NCBI RefSeq assembly: GCF_016649425.1
Contig: NZ_JADRCR010000002.1
Span: 568,575-632,574, forward strand
From: Limnobaculum allomyrinae
GTDB taxonomy: Bacteria > Pseudomonadota > Gammaproteobacteria > Enterobacterales > Enterobacteriaceae
Direction of reading: 5' to 3'
DNA length: 64,000 nt
Shown: one piece after another, positions 38,599-49,043 of the stretch
Layout: each line of letters opens with the position of its first letter
Position numbering within the stretch: position 1 is the stretch's first letter
Program-made: the position numbers and the translations under genes
The notes under the pieces: model-generated
The model's database searches: none
Seen by the model: only the letters and a program-made list of their open reading frames with translations
Told to the model about the DNA's origin: nothing

Positions 38599-39159
38599 AT
38601 GAGCATACTACTCCCATTTCTTTATTTTCTTGCTCCTTTCTGTTTTATTGCCGGTAGTGCAATTCTGGTTATTGCTATTTTACGAGCACGGAAAATAATT
38701 TCTCCCAACACGCGCTATGTTTTTCCGGCCACGCCAGAGTCTGAACAAGAGGTCGACCTTCCGGAATCTGGACGATATGTGATTTCGGTAGTTATACCCC
38801 CATTAAAGTTTATTGTTGGGGTTGCTCATTTTTCAGCTAAATTTTCTGTTAAAGAAATCAATTCCGCACAAAGTATCGAATACACATCCTTTAGCCGCTT
38901 TAACCTGTTTACCGTACGGCGAACAGATATGCGTGGTAACATGTCACTTCCTTTAGGTTATTTCCAGTGCGACAGACCCGGAAAATATCAGGTGGCCTGT
39001 ACCACTCCAGAGAAGATTCGCCCCGAATTTAAATTAGAAGTCGCCCCTTACACTCGCCCAATCGTATTCGGTGCACTGGTTCCTGTTATCATTATCGGCA
39101 GCGGTTTAACGTTGGTTGGACTTATTGCCATGCTGGCAGCCAGCCTTGGGCGATTGTAG
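38599..39159 (+). CDS. Two-TM protein of unknown function between rnc and era
   Basis: 186 residues, not recognised. Membrane segments at both ends (ILLPFLYFLAPFCFIAGSAIL near the start; IVFGALVPVIIIGSGLTLVG near the end) enclose about 115 residues with repeated beta-strand patterns (GRYVISVVIPPLKFIV, GNMSLPLGYFQCDRPGKYQVAC). The architecture suggests an inner-membrane protein with a periplasmic domain. It splits the rnc-era pair that is contiguous in E. coli and probably represents a later insertion. Confidence 0.65.
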   Translation: MSILLPFLYFLAPFCFIAGSAILVIAILRARKIISPNTRYVFPATPESEQEVDLPESGRYVISVVIPPLKFIVGVAHFSAKFSVKEINSAQSIEYTSFSRFNLFTVRRTDMRGNMSLPLGYFQCDRPGKYQVACTTPEKIRPEFKLEVAPYTRPIVFGALVPVIIIGSGLTLVGLIAMLAASLGRL

Positions 39160-39348
39160 TGAATAAAGTGGTAATTATTCCTTAGCTTTTTTCTTTTGAT
39201 CTTTCTATTTGAGCCCATGACTTAATCACTTCTCTCATCCCAGCCAGTGATATCAAACCACCCCAATCAATGCTAATATTACCCACATTCACAACGAAAA
39301 CCGCTGAGCAAAGATCAACCACGCTCACGCCTGCTTATTAGCAAATAC

Positions 39349-39388
39349 ATTAAAATCAACTCATAAAAATTAATTGATTGATTTTAAT
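39349..39388. repeat. Inverted repeat upstream of era
   Basis: ATTAAAATCAA (39349-39359) and TTGATTTTAAT (39378-39388), a perfect 11-bp match with an 18-base loop, about 30 bases before the era start. It could be an operator or a weak terminator of the inserted gene. Confidence 0.5.
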
Positions 39389-39419
39389 GAATAAATAATT
39401 CGTTATATTTAGGATTGGA

Positions 39420-40346
39420 ATGACAACAGATAATCAATTAACCGATACGGATAAGCAATACTGTGGCTTTATTGCTATCGTGGGCCGCCCTAACGTTGGT
39501 AAATCAACATTGCTGAACCAGCTTTTAGGTCAGAAGGTATCGATTACTTCACGTAAAGCGCAAACCACTCGTCACCGTATTATGGGAATTCACACCGAAG
39601 GGCCTTATCAGGCAATTTATGTGGATACCCCGGGGTTACATATTGAAGAAAAACGCGCCATCAACCGCCTGATGAACCGGGCTGCCAGCAGCTCGATTGG
39701 TGATGTCGAGCTGGTGATCTTTGTGGTGGAAGGTACCCACTGGACACCTGATGATGAAATGGTCGTAAATAAGCTGCGCAGCTTAAAATGCCCGGTTATT
39801 CTGGCTATCAACAAAGTGGATAACGTTACGGATAAAGAAGCGTTACTGCCACACATGGCTTTCTTAAGCCAGCAGATGAACTTTATGGATATTGTTCCTA
39901 TCTCCGCAGAGAAGAACATGAATCTTGATACTATCGCCGGTATCGTGCGTAAACTGCTACCGGAAGCGGAGCACCACTTCCCTGAAGATTACATTACCGA
40001 TCGCTCTCAGCGCTTTATGGCTTCTGAAATTATTCGTGAGAAGCTGATGCGTTTTCTGGGGGAAGAACTGCCTTATTCAGTTACGGTGGAAATTGAACGC
40101 TTCGTGACTAACGAGCGCGGTGGCTATGACATTAATGGTTTGATTCTGGTCGAGCGTGAAGGCCAGAAGAAGATGGTTATTGGTAACAAAGGTCAAAAAA
40201 TCAAAACTATCGGTATTGAAGCCCGTCACGATATGGAAGAGATGTTCGAAGCCAAAGTTCATCTGGAGCTTTGGGTGAAAGTGAAATCAGGCTGGGCGGA
40301 TGATGAACGAGCATTGCGCAGTCTGGGATATACCGACGACCTCTGA
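39420..40346 (+). CDS. era: GTPase Era
   Basis: 308 residues (E. coli 301). P-loop [11 protein letters not shown], switch region [22 protein letters not shown], and the C-terminal KH domain with [13 protein letters not shown]. It binds the 3' end of 16S rRNA and is essential for 30S maturation. It lies 8 bases before recO. Confidence 0.98.
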   Translation: MTTDNQLTDTDKQYCGFIAIVGRPNVGKSTLLNQLLGQKVSITSRKAQTTRHRIMGIHTEGPYQAIYVDTPGLHIEEKRAINRLMNRAASSSIGDVELVIFVVEGTHWTPDDEMVVNKLRSLKCPVILAINKVDNVTDKEALLPHMAFLSQQMNFMDIVPISAEKNMNLDTIAGIVRKLLPEAEHHFPEDYITDRSQRFMASEIIREKLMRFLGEELPYSVTVEIERFVTNERGGYDINGLILVEREGQKKMVIGNKGQKIKTIGIEARHDMEEMFEAKVHLELWVKVKSGWADDERALRSLGYTDDL

Positions 40347-40354
40347 AGGTAAGC

Positions 40355-41101
40355 ATGATTGACGGCTGGCAACGGGCTTTTGTTCTGCACGGACGACCTT
40401 ACAGTGAAACCAGTTTACTACTGGATCTGTTTACAGAAAGTCACGGTAGAATAAAGTTATTAGCCAAAGGTGCCCGCGGTCGTCGCTCACACTTAAAGGG
40501 CTGCTTGCAGCCCTTTACGCCTCTTTTGGTTCGCTGGGGCGGGAAAGGTGGAGTTAAAACGTTACGCGCCGCGGAAGCCGTTTCCCTTTCGTTACCACTC
40601 TCTGGCCTGACCCTGTATAGCGGCCTTTACGTGAATGAAGTGCTGGACAGAGTACTGGAAGCCGAAACGCCATACTCCTCGCTGTTTTTCGATTATTTAG
40701 AATGTATTCAATCGCTTGCTGGTGTTTCTGGTTCGCCTGAGCGCATCCTTCGTCGTTTTGAACTCGCTTTGCTGAGCCACTTGGGATATGGCATCGATTT
40801 TCTACACTGTGCTGGCAGCGGTGAACCAGTCACCGATCAGATGACTTACCGCTATCGGGCAGAAAAAGGGTTTATTGCCAGTCTGGTGGTAGACCACTTC
40901 TCTTTTACCGGCCGTGATTTACAGGCTTTGGCCAATCGGGAGTTTCCCGATGTTGATACGCTTAAAGCCGCCAAACGTTTTACCCGCATCGCACTGAAAC
41001 CCTATTTAGGGGGCAAGCCGCTGAAAAGTCGTGAGCTGTTCCGCCAGTTTACCATTAAGAAACCCTCCTCAGACTCGGCGTTGCCCGTTGATGAACCGTA
41101 A
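40355..41101 (+). CDS. recO: DNA repair protein RecO
   Basis: 248 residues (E. coli 242). N-terminal OB fold ([39 protein letters not shown]) and a C-terminal helical domain. With RecR it loads RecA on SSB-coated gaps in the RecF pathway. Directly downstream of era. Confidence 0.97.
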   Translation: MIDGWQRAFVLHGRPYSETSLLLDLFTESHGRIKLLAKGARGRRSHLKGCLQPFTPLLVRWGGKGGVKTLRAAEAVSLSLPLSGLTLYSGLYVNEVLDRVLEAETPYSSLFFDYLECIQSLAGVSGSPERILRRFELALLSHLGYGIDFLHCAGSGEPVTDQMTYRYRAEKGFIASLVVDHFSFTGRDLQALANREFPDVDTLKAAKRFTRIALKPYLGGKPLKSRELFRQFTIKKPSSDSALPVDEP

Positions 41102-41311
41102 TCATTAAAGGTTTACACCTTGTTCAGCAGTTAAAATTTCTGATTTGATTTTCTTTTCTGATTAAATCCGGTAAAAGAATGGAGCAGATTTTTTAGTCCA
41201 TTCTGAATATCAGGCGTTATATCACACCGGATTGTGGTTAAAACGATTGGAAAATGAAAAATGTCAGCCTCTGGCGTTGGAAAGGCATTCATTAACTTTT
41301 AAGGTGGAGTC

Positions 41312-42043
41312 ATGTCGGATTTATTGTTAGGCGTTAATATCGACCATATTGCAACTTTACGTAATGCTCGTGGTACCCAGTATCCCGATCCGGTTCAGGC
41401 AGCGTTTATTGCCGAACAGGCGGGGGCGGATGGTATTACTATCCATCTACGGGAAGATCGCCGCCACATTACCGATCGGGATGTTAAATTGCTTAGCCAG
41501 ACCATTCAGACCCGTATGAATCTGGAAATGGCGGTAACCGATGAGATGGTGGGTATTGCCTGTGAAATAAAACCAGCATTCTGCTGTCTGGTTCCGGAAA
41601 AACGCCAGGAAGTGACCACTGAGGGTGGGTTAGATGTGGCCGGTCAAATCGATAAAATGACGGTAGCGGTCGGGCGTCTGGTGGAAGCAGGTATTTCCGT
41701 ATCCTTATTTATAGATGCAGACCATCGTCAAATTGATGCAGCCGTAGCGGTTGGCGCCACTTTTATTGAAATCCATACCGGTCGTTATGCCGATGCAGAA
41801 AATGAGCTGGAGCGTGAAGCTGAACTGCTGCGTATTGCTCAGGCGGCTACTTATGCAGCCGGTAAAGGTTTGCATGTGAATGCCGGACACGGATTGACTT
41901 ACCATAACGTTCAGGCAATTGCCGCGTTGCCTGAAATTTATGAGCTGAATATTGGGCACGCTATTATTGGCAGGGCAGTAATGTCAGGATTACATGCAGC
42001 AGTGGCGGATATGAAGGCATTGATGCTGGCGGCAAGAAAGTAA
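41312..42043 (+). CDS. pdxJ: Pyridoxine 5'-phosphate synthase
   Basis: 243 residues, E. coli length. TIM-barrel enzyme: [18 protein letters not shown] at the start, [14 protein letters not shown], the catalytic Glu in LEMAVTDEM, and [12 protein letters not shown]. It condenses deoxyxylulose 5-phosphate with aminoacetone phosphate. acpS, which follows in E. coli, is absent; barA is the next gene. Confidence 0.98.
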   Translation: MSDLLLGVNIDHIATLRNARGTQYPDPVQAAFIAEQAGADGITIHLREDRRHITDRDVKLLSQTIQTRMNLEMAVTDEMVGIACEIKPAFCCLVPEKRQEVTTEGGLDVAGQIDKMTVAVGRLVEAGISVSLFIDADHRQIDAAVAVGATFIEIHTGRYADAENELEREAELLRIAQAATYAAGKGLHVNAGHGLTYHNVQAIAALPEIYELNIGHAIIGRAVMSGLHAAVADMKALMLAARK

Positions 42044-42071
42044 TGTTATTTTAGTTGCTATCAGAACGACA

Positions 42072-42094
42072 TCGCCCCGCGATTAGCGGGGCGA
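42072..42094. terminator. Hairpin between pdxJ and barA
   Basis: TCGCCCCGC (42072-42080), loop GATTA, GCGGGGCGA (42086-42094): a strong 9-bp GC stem between converging genes. Confidence 0.7.
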
Positions 42095-42131
42095 CAGAGA
42101 CAGAATCACTAAGTAGCTTTTAAATTATCAT

Positions 42132-44906
42132 TTACTCTGTTTCGATAAAATCAATCGCTTCTCTTCTGACATTTTCGAATTCATCTAACAGCTCCATCCA
42201 TTCAGGTTCCAGATCTTCCGGTGCGGTTCCATTACGCAGCTGGCTCTCCAGATACTGACACAGTTGCTTCAAGCGTGGTACACCGCTGTAACTACAGCTT
42301 CCATGCAGCTTATGAATGATATTTATGATGTCATCATCTTTATTGCCATCCAATACGGCCTGAACCCGTTCTTCAACTTCAGACAAGAAATCGACCAATA
42401 TTTTTAGCAAATCACGAGCCAAATCTTCTTTATTTGCCGCCTGACGTAGTGCCAGTTCCCAATCCAGCGATGTCGATGCTACGGTAGCGGGTCTGGTTTC
42501 CATGCGACTTGCCGGAATAAGCGGCTCTTTAGTCTGAATGCTTAATGGAATGCGGCACTGGGCTTTTAGCACATTAAACAGCATATCTTCGTTTATAGGT
42601 TTAGCCAGATAGTCGTCCATTCCCGCATTCATCAGACGTTCTCGCTCGCCAATCGCAGCGTGAGCAGTGACCGCAACAATTGGCGTAGTGATATGGTTTG
42701 GTAACTTACGAATCAGCTCAGCGGCTTTAATACCGTCAATTTCCGGCATTTGAATATCCATCAGGATAATATCCAGATCGTGTTTTTTCGCCTGAGCGAT
42801 CGCTTCTTCTCCGCTGTGGCACAGAATCACGCTGGAAACCAGATCTTCAAGTAATACGCCAATCAGTTTCAGGTTTGCCGGATTATCATCAACGGCCATG
42901 ACGGTCAGTGGCAGATGATGCGTTTTTTCTATTACCTGTGGTTCAGGCGATGACTGCGCTGCCAGTAAAGCATTAAACAGTCGATTACGCGAAAGTGGCT
43001 TAAACAGACAGGCCTGAGCTCCGGCTTGCTTCAGGGTTTCCGCATCCATATGAGGTTGATTTGGAATCGCCAGAATCAAACGTTCAGAAAGCGATAGCGC
43101 CTGCTTCATTGCGCCGTTGGTGTATTTATCAATATCATCGGTAGCAATGGGGACACCATGCAAAACGATATCGTATTGCTGATGCTTCTCTGGAATCTGA
43201 TCGAAATTATCATAATGAATAACTTCTACCGGCTCTGACTGGAAGATATTTAGCGTAGCCTGGGTTGCGGCTGGATTAGCTTCCACATACAGAATTCGTT
43301 GACCAGACAGCTTGGTCAGATGGCGGCCATCACCCAGAATAGAGCGGTCACTTAGCTCCAGATTAATATGGAACCAGAAGGTTGAACCTTTATGCAACTG
43401 ACTGTGGAAACAGATATCACCACCCATTTCCTTCACTAAACGCTGAGTGATCACCAGACCCAAGCCGGTACCACCATGACGACGGGAAATACTCGCGTCT
43501 GCCTGACGGAAGGCCTGGAACAGCTGTGACTGCTGGCGTTCAGAAATACCGATACCGGTGTCGTGAACCTGAATCTCAATATCGGCACTGTTTTCATGCA
43601 GCATACGTAGTTCGATATTGATATCAATATTGCCCTGTTCAGTGAACTTGATGGCATTTCCCAGCAAGTTCATGATCACTTGCTGTAAGCGTAATGGGTC
43701 ACCTACGATGTTATCCGGCACATCATTATTAATGTTTAGCGTCAGTTCCAGCGATTTCTCATGAGCACTATGAGCCAGCAGGATTGCCGTTTCATCGACG
43801 GTATCCCTCAGTGAGAACGGAATGTGTTCTAACACCAGTTTACCGGCTTCCAGCTTGGAGAAATCCAGCACATCATTGATGATGTTTAGCAGGTTGTTAG
43901 CCGAGCGCTCAATGGTTTGCAGATAATCAGTTTGCGTTGGCGTCAACGATGTTTTCAGCGTTTGACGAGTGAAGCCAATCACACCATTAAGCGGTGTTCG
44001 TAACTCATGGGACATGTTGGCCAGGAACTCTGATTTAATTCTGGCCGCTTCCTGAGCGCGTTTTTTGGCCAGATCCAGCTCTACGTTCTGGATCTCCATC
44101 TGCTCCAGTGTTTCCCGCAGATCAGAAGTGGCCTGATCGATATTTTGCTGCATCTCTTCATGATAAGCGGCAAGGGACATGGCCATCGAGTTTATCCCGT
44201 TTTTCAACATGTCCAATTCGCCCAGCATATAGCCTTCAACCCGGCTATCGAGCTGACCACGACGAATACGGTCTACGGTGTTAACCATGTTGCGGATTGG
44301 GCCGGTCACATCGCGCATCAGGCGATAGGCAAACAGCATGGCAATACATAAACAGAGGCTAAGCAATAAAGTAGCGACGAAAATTTCTTTATATTGCTGC
44401 AATCGAACGGTACGTAAATCCAGCTCGATGGCAATATAGCCCAGCGTGCTATGGCCGGGTTCCAAACTGACATCCATATCCGGTAGCTGATTTTCCGAGA
44501 CAATAGGCGTTCTGAGAATTAATGAATCCCCTTTAGTAGTAACGGTTAAATCATCCGGAATTGCCGCCCCCTTGGGCAGCTGTAATAAGGTATAATTTTG
44601 ATGGAAGTTAGAAGTCACTAATAAGTGATTTTGCGTGTCAAAAACAGCAATAGAACGCACGATATTTGAGTGGCGTCGGTGTAACATACTGACCAATTGA
44701 CGAACGCCTTCGCGGTTACTGAACGTCATGCCATATTCACTGGCAATGGCAAGAGGTTCAATGATGCTGGAGCCAGAATCAACTAGCTGGTCCTGTAGCT
44801 CGTTATAGCGGTGAACCACGAAAAAGGTACTGATCAGAAGCCCGATTAACAGGGTTGGGGCAAGGATCAGTATCATCATGCGGGCCCGAAGGCTGTATTT
44901 GGTCAT
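42132..44906 (-). CDS. barA: Hybrid sensor histidine kinase BarA
   Basis: 924 residues (E. coli 918). Two membrane segments ([20 protein letters not shown] and about residues 165-185) flank a periplasmic sensor. HAMP ([21 protein letters not shown]), His[21 protein letters not shown], HATPase with GTGLGLVIT, a receiver with [10 protein letters not shown] and a C-terminal Hpt with IIHKLHGSC. It phosphorylates UvrY to drive the Csr small RNAs. ATG 44906 is chosen by homology ([13 protein letters not shown]); the frame continues to 44939. Divergent from rlmD, as in E. coli. Confidence 0.97.
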   Translation of the reverse strand: MTKYSLRARMMILILAPTLLIGLLISTFFVVHRYNELQDQLVDSGSSIIEPLAIASEYGMTFSNREGVRQLVSMLHRRHSNIVRSIAVFDTQNHLLVTSNFHQNYTLLQLPKGAAIPDDLTVTTKGDSLILRTPIVSENQLPDMDVSLEPGHSTLGYIAIELDLRTVRLQQYKEIFVATLLLSLCLCIAMLFAYRLMRDVTGPIRNMVNTVDRIRRGQLDSRVEGYMLGELDMLKNGINSMAMSLAAYHEEMQQNIDQATSDLRETLEQMEIQNVELDLAKKRAQEAARIKSEFLANMSHELRTPLNGVIGFTRQTLKTSLTPTQTDYLQTIERSANNLLNIINDVLDFSKLEAGKLVLEHIPFSLRDTVDETAILLAHSAHEKSLELTLNINNDVPDNIVGDPLRLQQVIMNLLGNAIKFTEQGNIDINIELRMLHENSADIEIQVHDTGIGISERQQSQLFQAFRQADASISRRHGGTGLGLVITQRLVKEMGGDICFHSQLHKGSTFWFHINLELSDRSILGDGRHLTKLSGQRILYVEANPAATQATLNIFQSEPVEVIHYDNFDQIPEKHQQYDIVLHGVPIATDDIDKYTNGAMKQALSLSERLILAIPNQPHMDAETLKQAGAQACLFKPLSRNRLFNALLAAQSSPEPQVIEKTHHLPLTVMAVDDNPANLKLIGVLLEDLVSSVILCHSGEEAIAQAKKHDLDIILMDIQMPEIDGIKAAELIRKLPNHITTPIVAVTAHAAIGERERLMNAGMDDYLAKPINEDMLFNVLKAQCRIPLSIQTKEPLIPASRMETRPATVASTSLDWELALRQAANKEDLARDLLKILVDFLSEVEERVQAVLDGNKDDDIINIIHKLHGSCSYSGVPRLKQLCQYLESQLRNGTAPEDLEPEWMELLDEFENVRREAIDFIETE

Positions 44907-45007
44907 AAGGTTCCAATATGGGACGACAATATGTGACAATTAGCGACTTAGTGACATACCCGATTGTATAGATAGTAATAAACTACGGAAATCTTTATTC
45001 AAATATT

Positions 45008-46324
45008 ATGGCGCAATTTTACTCGCCCGGTCGCCGCAAGGCGGCACAACAAACTATCAATATTATTCCCCATGACCTTGATACTCAAGGGCAAGGGGTT
45101 GCTCGCGATAACGGAAAAACGATCTTTATTTCTGGCGCGCTTCCTCAGGAGCAGGTTGAAGCGCAGATTTACGAGAATAAACGAAATTATTCTAAAGCCA
45201 AAACGATCCGTATTTTATCGCCGAGCCCGCAGCGAATGACACCGCTTTGCTCACATTATGGTATTTGCGGAGGCTGTAATCAGCAACATGTTTCCACAGA
45301 TTTGCAGCATAGTAGCAAATCTAAAGCGCTCAGCCAGCTGTTTAAACGAGAAACTGGGTTAAATCCTGTTCAGGGGAGCGTGATTTTTGCTCAGGGATAT
45401 CATTATCGCCGCCGTGCCCGCTTGGGGTTGCAGTATCAGGTGAAGCAGCAACATTTACAGATGGGCTTTCGTCAGCGTGCTTCTAATGATTTAGTGGAAA
45501 TGACGGAATGTCCGATTCTGGTTTCTGAACTGGAACAATTACTGGTTCCTTTGAGAGATTGCCTGAGTGCGCTCTCGGTAGTAAAAAAACTGGGGCATGC
45601 CGAGCTGGTAATGGCAGATAACGGGCCGCTGTTGGTACTGCGTCATTTAGTGCCATTGCCAGAAAGCGATCGCCAACATTTGCTCCAGTTTGCTGAACAG
45701 CATCAGATAGCGATTTATCTGGCGAGTGAGAGTGATTCACTGGAGCGATTAATGGGTGAAGAGCCTGATTATCGGGTGGATGATTTAACCCTTGGCTTTA
45801 ATCCACGAGATTTTATTCAGGTTAATGCTGGTGTTAATCAGTTAATGATTCAGCAGGCACTCGACTGGTTGGAACTACAGCCGACCGATCGGGTATTGGA
45901 TCTATTTTGCGGCATGGGAAACTTTACGTTGCCTATCGCTAAGCGTGCTTTACGGGTTACTGGAGTGGAAGGTGTAGAGGCTTTGGTAACCAGAGGGCAA
46001 CAAAATGCTCGCATAAATGGCTTATTAAATGTTGAGTTTTTGCACCACAATTTAGAACAGGATGTCAGTCAACAGTCGTGGGCGAGCGAAGGTTTTGATA
46101 AAGTGTTGTTAGATCCTGCCAGAGCAGGAGCAGCGGAAGCCATGTCGCAAATCGTCAGCTTAAACCCTGAGCGCATTGTGTATGTCTCCTGTAATCCATT
46201 GACACTGGTGGAAGACAGTAAAGTTCTGTTGTCAGGCGGATACCAGTTAAACCAATTACGTATGCTGGATATGTTTCCGCAAACGGGGCATATTGAGTCA
46301 ATGGCGCTATTTATTAAGAAGTAA
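45008..46324 (+). CDS. rlmD: 23S rRNA (uracil-1939-C5) methyltransferase
   Basis: 438 residues (E. coli RumA 433). TRAM domain at the N-terminus, [4Fe-4S] cysteines in CSHYGICGGCNQQH and TECPIL, SAM-binding LDLFCGMGNFTLPIA, and the catalytic cysteine in VYVSCNPLTL. Next to relA and divergent from barA, the conserved order. Confidence 0.97.
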   Translation: MAQFYSPGRRKAAQQTINIIPHDLDTQGQGVARDNGKTIFISGALPQEQVEAQIYENKRNYSKAKTIRILSPSPQRMTPLCSHYGICGGCNQQHVSTDLQHSSKSKALSQLFKRETGLNPVQGSVIFAQGYHYRRRARLGLQYQVKQQHLQMGFRQRASNDLVEMTECPILVSELEQLLVPLRDCLSALSVVKKLGHAELVMADNGPLLVLRHLVPLPESDRQHLLQFAEQHQIAIYLASESDSLERLMGEEPDYRVDDLTLGFNPRDFIQVNAGVNQLMIQQALDWLELQPTDRVLDLFCGMGNFTLPIAKRALRVTGVEGVEALVTRGQQNARINGLLNVEFLHHNLEQDVSQQSWASEGFDKVLLDPARAGAAEAMSQIVSLNPERIVYVSCNPLTLVEDSKVLLSGGYQLNQLRMLDMFPQTGHIESMALFIKK

Positions 46325-46355
46325 GAATCCTGATAGTCAGTAATGAGGAAGCTTT

Positions 46356-48590
46356 ATGGTTGCGGTAAGAAGTGCGCATTTAAATACAGCCGGAGAGTTT
46401 GAGCTGGATAAATGGATCGGTAGTCTGGGCATTAGCAGCCCGGAATTATGCGAACGTTTGGCAGACACCTGGCGGTATTGTGAGCAGCAGGTTCAGGGCA
46501 ATCCGGATGCTTCCCTCCTGTTATGGCGTGGGTTGGAGGTAGTGGAAATTTTAGCTACCCTCAGTATGGACAACGAGAGTATGCGCGCAGCGCTACTGTT
46601 TCCATTAGCTGACGCCAAAATTATTGATGAAGAGACGGTAAAAGAGCAGTTTGGTAGTGAGGTTGCCAATCTGGTACATGGCGTACTGGATATGGATGCT
46701 ATCCGTCAGCTTAATGCAACACACAATGGTTCTAACACGTCCATACAGGTAGATAACGTTCGTCGCATGCTGTTAGCGATGGTGGAAGATTTTCGCTGCG
46801 TGGTTATCAAGCTGGCTGAGCGTATTGCTCATCTGCGTGAAGTCAAAGATGAAGCAGAAGAAGTCCGCGTTCTGGCGGCTAAAGAGTGTTTTAACATCTA
46901 TGCTCCGCTGGCTAATCGTTTAGGGATTGGCCAGTTAAAGTGGGAAATGGAAGATTTCTGCTTCCGCTATTTGCATCCTGCCGAATATAAACAGATAGCT
47001 AATTTGCTGCACGAACGCCGTATCGATCGCGAAGTGTATATTGATACTTTTGTGCAAACCCTGCGTGACTCGATGAAAGAGCAAGGCATTCAGGGGGAGA
47101 TCTATGGCCGACCAAAGCATATTTACAGTATCTGGCGCAAAATGCAGAAGAAGGCACTGGCCTTTGAAGAGCTATATGACGTGCGCGCCGTGCGGATCGT
47201 CGTCGAACGTTTGCAGGATTGCTATGCGGCGTTGGGTATTGTGCATACCCATTTCCGTCATCTGCCCAGCGAGTTTGATGACTATGTGGCTAACCCAAAA
47301 CCTAATGGCTATCAGTCGATTCATACGGTGGTGTTTGGCCCGAAAGGACATGCAGTAGAGATTCAAATTCGTACCCGTCAGATGCATGAAGATGCGGAGC
47401 TGGGGGTTGCAGCTCACTGGAAATATAAAGAAGGCAGTACGGTTTCTGGCCGTTCCGGTTATGAAGAGCGTATTGCCTGGTTACGTAAATTGATCGCCTG
47501 GCAGGAAGAGATGTCTGACAGCGGTGAAATGCTGGACGAGGTCAGAAGTCAGGTATTTGACGATCGGGTATATGTATTTACCCCGAAAGGCGATGTCATT
47601 GATTTGCCAACCGGTTCCACACCGTTGGATTTTGCCTATCACATCCACAGCGATGTAGGACACCGTTGTATCGGTGCCAAAATTGGTGGGCGTATCGTTC
47701 CTTTCACCTATCAATTACAGATGGGCGATCAGATTGAAATCATTACCCAAAAACAACCTAACCCAAGTCGGGATTGGTTGAACCCAAATCTGGGGTTCGT
47801 TAACAGCAGCAGAGCACGTGCCAAAATTCAGGCGTGGTTTAAGAAGCAGGATCGGGATAAGAATATTCTTGCCGGTCGCCAGATTCTTGATGATGAGCTG
47901 GAGCGTTTGAGTATCAGCTTTAAAGATGCAGAAAAACTGCTGGTGCCGCGTTATAACGTGCACTCTTTTGATGAAGTGTTGGCCGGTATTGGCGGTGGTG
48001 ATATTCGCCTCAATCAGTTGGTGAACTTCCTGCAAAGCAAGTTTAACCAACCAACGGCAGAAGAAGCGGATCGCGAAGCGCTGCGTCAGTTGAATCAAAA
48101 AACGGCAAATGCTCAACAGCGTAATGCAAAGAATAACAGCCAGATTGTGGTAGAAGGGGTCGGTAACCTGATGCACCATATCGCACGCTGCTGCCAACCA
48201 ATTCCGGGGGATGATATTGTCGGCTTTATCACTCAGGGGCGTGGTATTTCTATTCATCGTTCCGATTGCGATCAGTTAAATGAGCTGAAAAACCATGCGC
48301 CAGAGCGTCTGGTGGAAGCGGTATGGGGTGACTGTTACTCCAGCGGTTATTCGCTGGTGGTGCGTGTGGTTGCCAACGATCGCAGCGGGTTGCTGCGCGA
48401 TATCACCACTATTTTGGCCAATGAAAAAGTAAATGTACTTAGCGTCTCCAGCCGCAGCGATGTGAAAAAGCAGATGGCAACTATTGATATGGAGATCGAG
48501 CTGTATAATTTGCAGGTGTTGGATCGGGTGCTGTCGCGGATCAATCAGTTGCCGGATATTATTGAGGCTAAGCGGTTGGGAGTTAAGTAA
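46356..48590 (+). CDS. relA: (p)ppGpp synthetase RelA
   Basis: 744 residues, identical in length to E. coli. Degenerate HD domain (RelA cannot hydrolyse ppGpp), synthetase domain with YGRPKHIYSIWRKM and NPKPNGYQSIHTVV, TGS domain (VYVFTPKGDVIDLPTGSTPLDFAYHIH), a zinc-finger-like HHIARCCQPIPGDDIVG, and a C-terminal ACT domain (VANDRSGLLRDITTILA). It makes ppGpp on ribosomes that hold uncharged tRNA. Confidence 0.98.
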   Translation: MVAVRSAHLNTAGEFELDKWIGSLGISSPELCERLADTWRYCEQQVQGNPDASLLLWRGLEVVEILATLSMDNESMRAALLFPLADAKIIDEETVKEQFGSEVANLVHGVLDMDAIRQLNATHNGSNTSIQVDNVRRMLLAMVEDFRCVVIKLAERIAHLREVKDEAEEVRVLAAKECFNIYAPLANRLGIGQLKWEMEDFCFRYLHPAEYKQIANLLHERRIDREVYIDTFVQTLRDSMKEQGIQGEIYGRPKHIYSIWRKMQKKALAFEELYDVRAVRIVVERLQDCYAALGIVHTHFRHLPSEFDDYVANPKPNGYQSIHTVVFGPKGHAVEIQIRTRQMHEDAELGVAAHWKYKEGSTVSGRSGYEERIAWLRKLIAWQEEMSDSGEMLDEVRSQVFDDRVYVFTPKGDVIDLPTGSTPLDFAYHIHSDVGHRCIGAKIGGRIVPFTYQLQMGDQIEIITQKQPNPSRDWLNPNLGFVNSSRARAKIQAWFKKQDRDKNILAGRQILDDELERLSISFKDAEKLLVPRYNVHSFDEVLAGIGGGDIRLNQLVNFLQSKFNQPTAEEADREALRQLNQKTANAQQRNAKNNSQIVVEGVGNLMHHIARCCQPIPGDDIVGFITQGRGISIHRSDCDQLNELKNHAPERLVEAVWGDCYSSGYSLVVRVVANDRSGLLRDITTILANEKVNVLSVSSRSDVKKQMATIDMEIELYNLQVLDRVLSRINQLPDIIEAKRLGVK

Positions 48591-49043
48591 CCTTTTTTGT
48601 TGAGGTTGTATTATTGGCTGTTGTGGATGTTCCGGCCGTAATTATAAAGTGCTTATATTGCCTTTGTGCTCGGCCGGAAAACAATTTGTACTTAGCTGCG
48701 GAGTGCGACGGGCCTGGATTCCCTAGGGGCGCTCCGGCAGCTAAAGCTGCTACGACCCCAACGGCAATCCCTCCCGTCGTTTAGCTCGATTAGTATCATT
48801 AATTTGCTCAGTTTTGTGTTTTAAAAGAGTCAATTGTCGGGAGGCCAGGCTCGACATACACTGAAGCTAAGTATTGGTGGTCTTCCGGTCGAGCACCAAG
48901 TCAATATAAGCATATTAGATTTTACGACCGGAATGTCCATTGATGCCGATTTATTAGGATTGTTAGTAGTCTCAAAAGATCAATTAAAGCCCCTTTATAC
49001 ATTTATAATTTTAAATGTATTTTCACCAATCAGAAGATAAATA
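48591..49043. repeat. relA-mazG gap with an inverted repeat and a dispersed repeat
   Basis: 453 bases. CGACGGGCCTGGATT (48706-48720) can pair with AATCCCTCCCGTCG (48766-48779), with an inner AGCAGCTTTAGCTGC-like palindrome. At 48839-48908 lies a 70-base block that aligns without gaps, about two thirds identical, to 58273-58342. The mazEF toxin-antitoxin genes found here in E. coli are absent. Confidence 0.6.

Noticed and set aside
48834-49040. A 68-residue plus-strand frame upstream of mazG
   Set aside because: It starts at a TTG without a ribosome site, lies across the dispersed repeat and has no recognisable domain.
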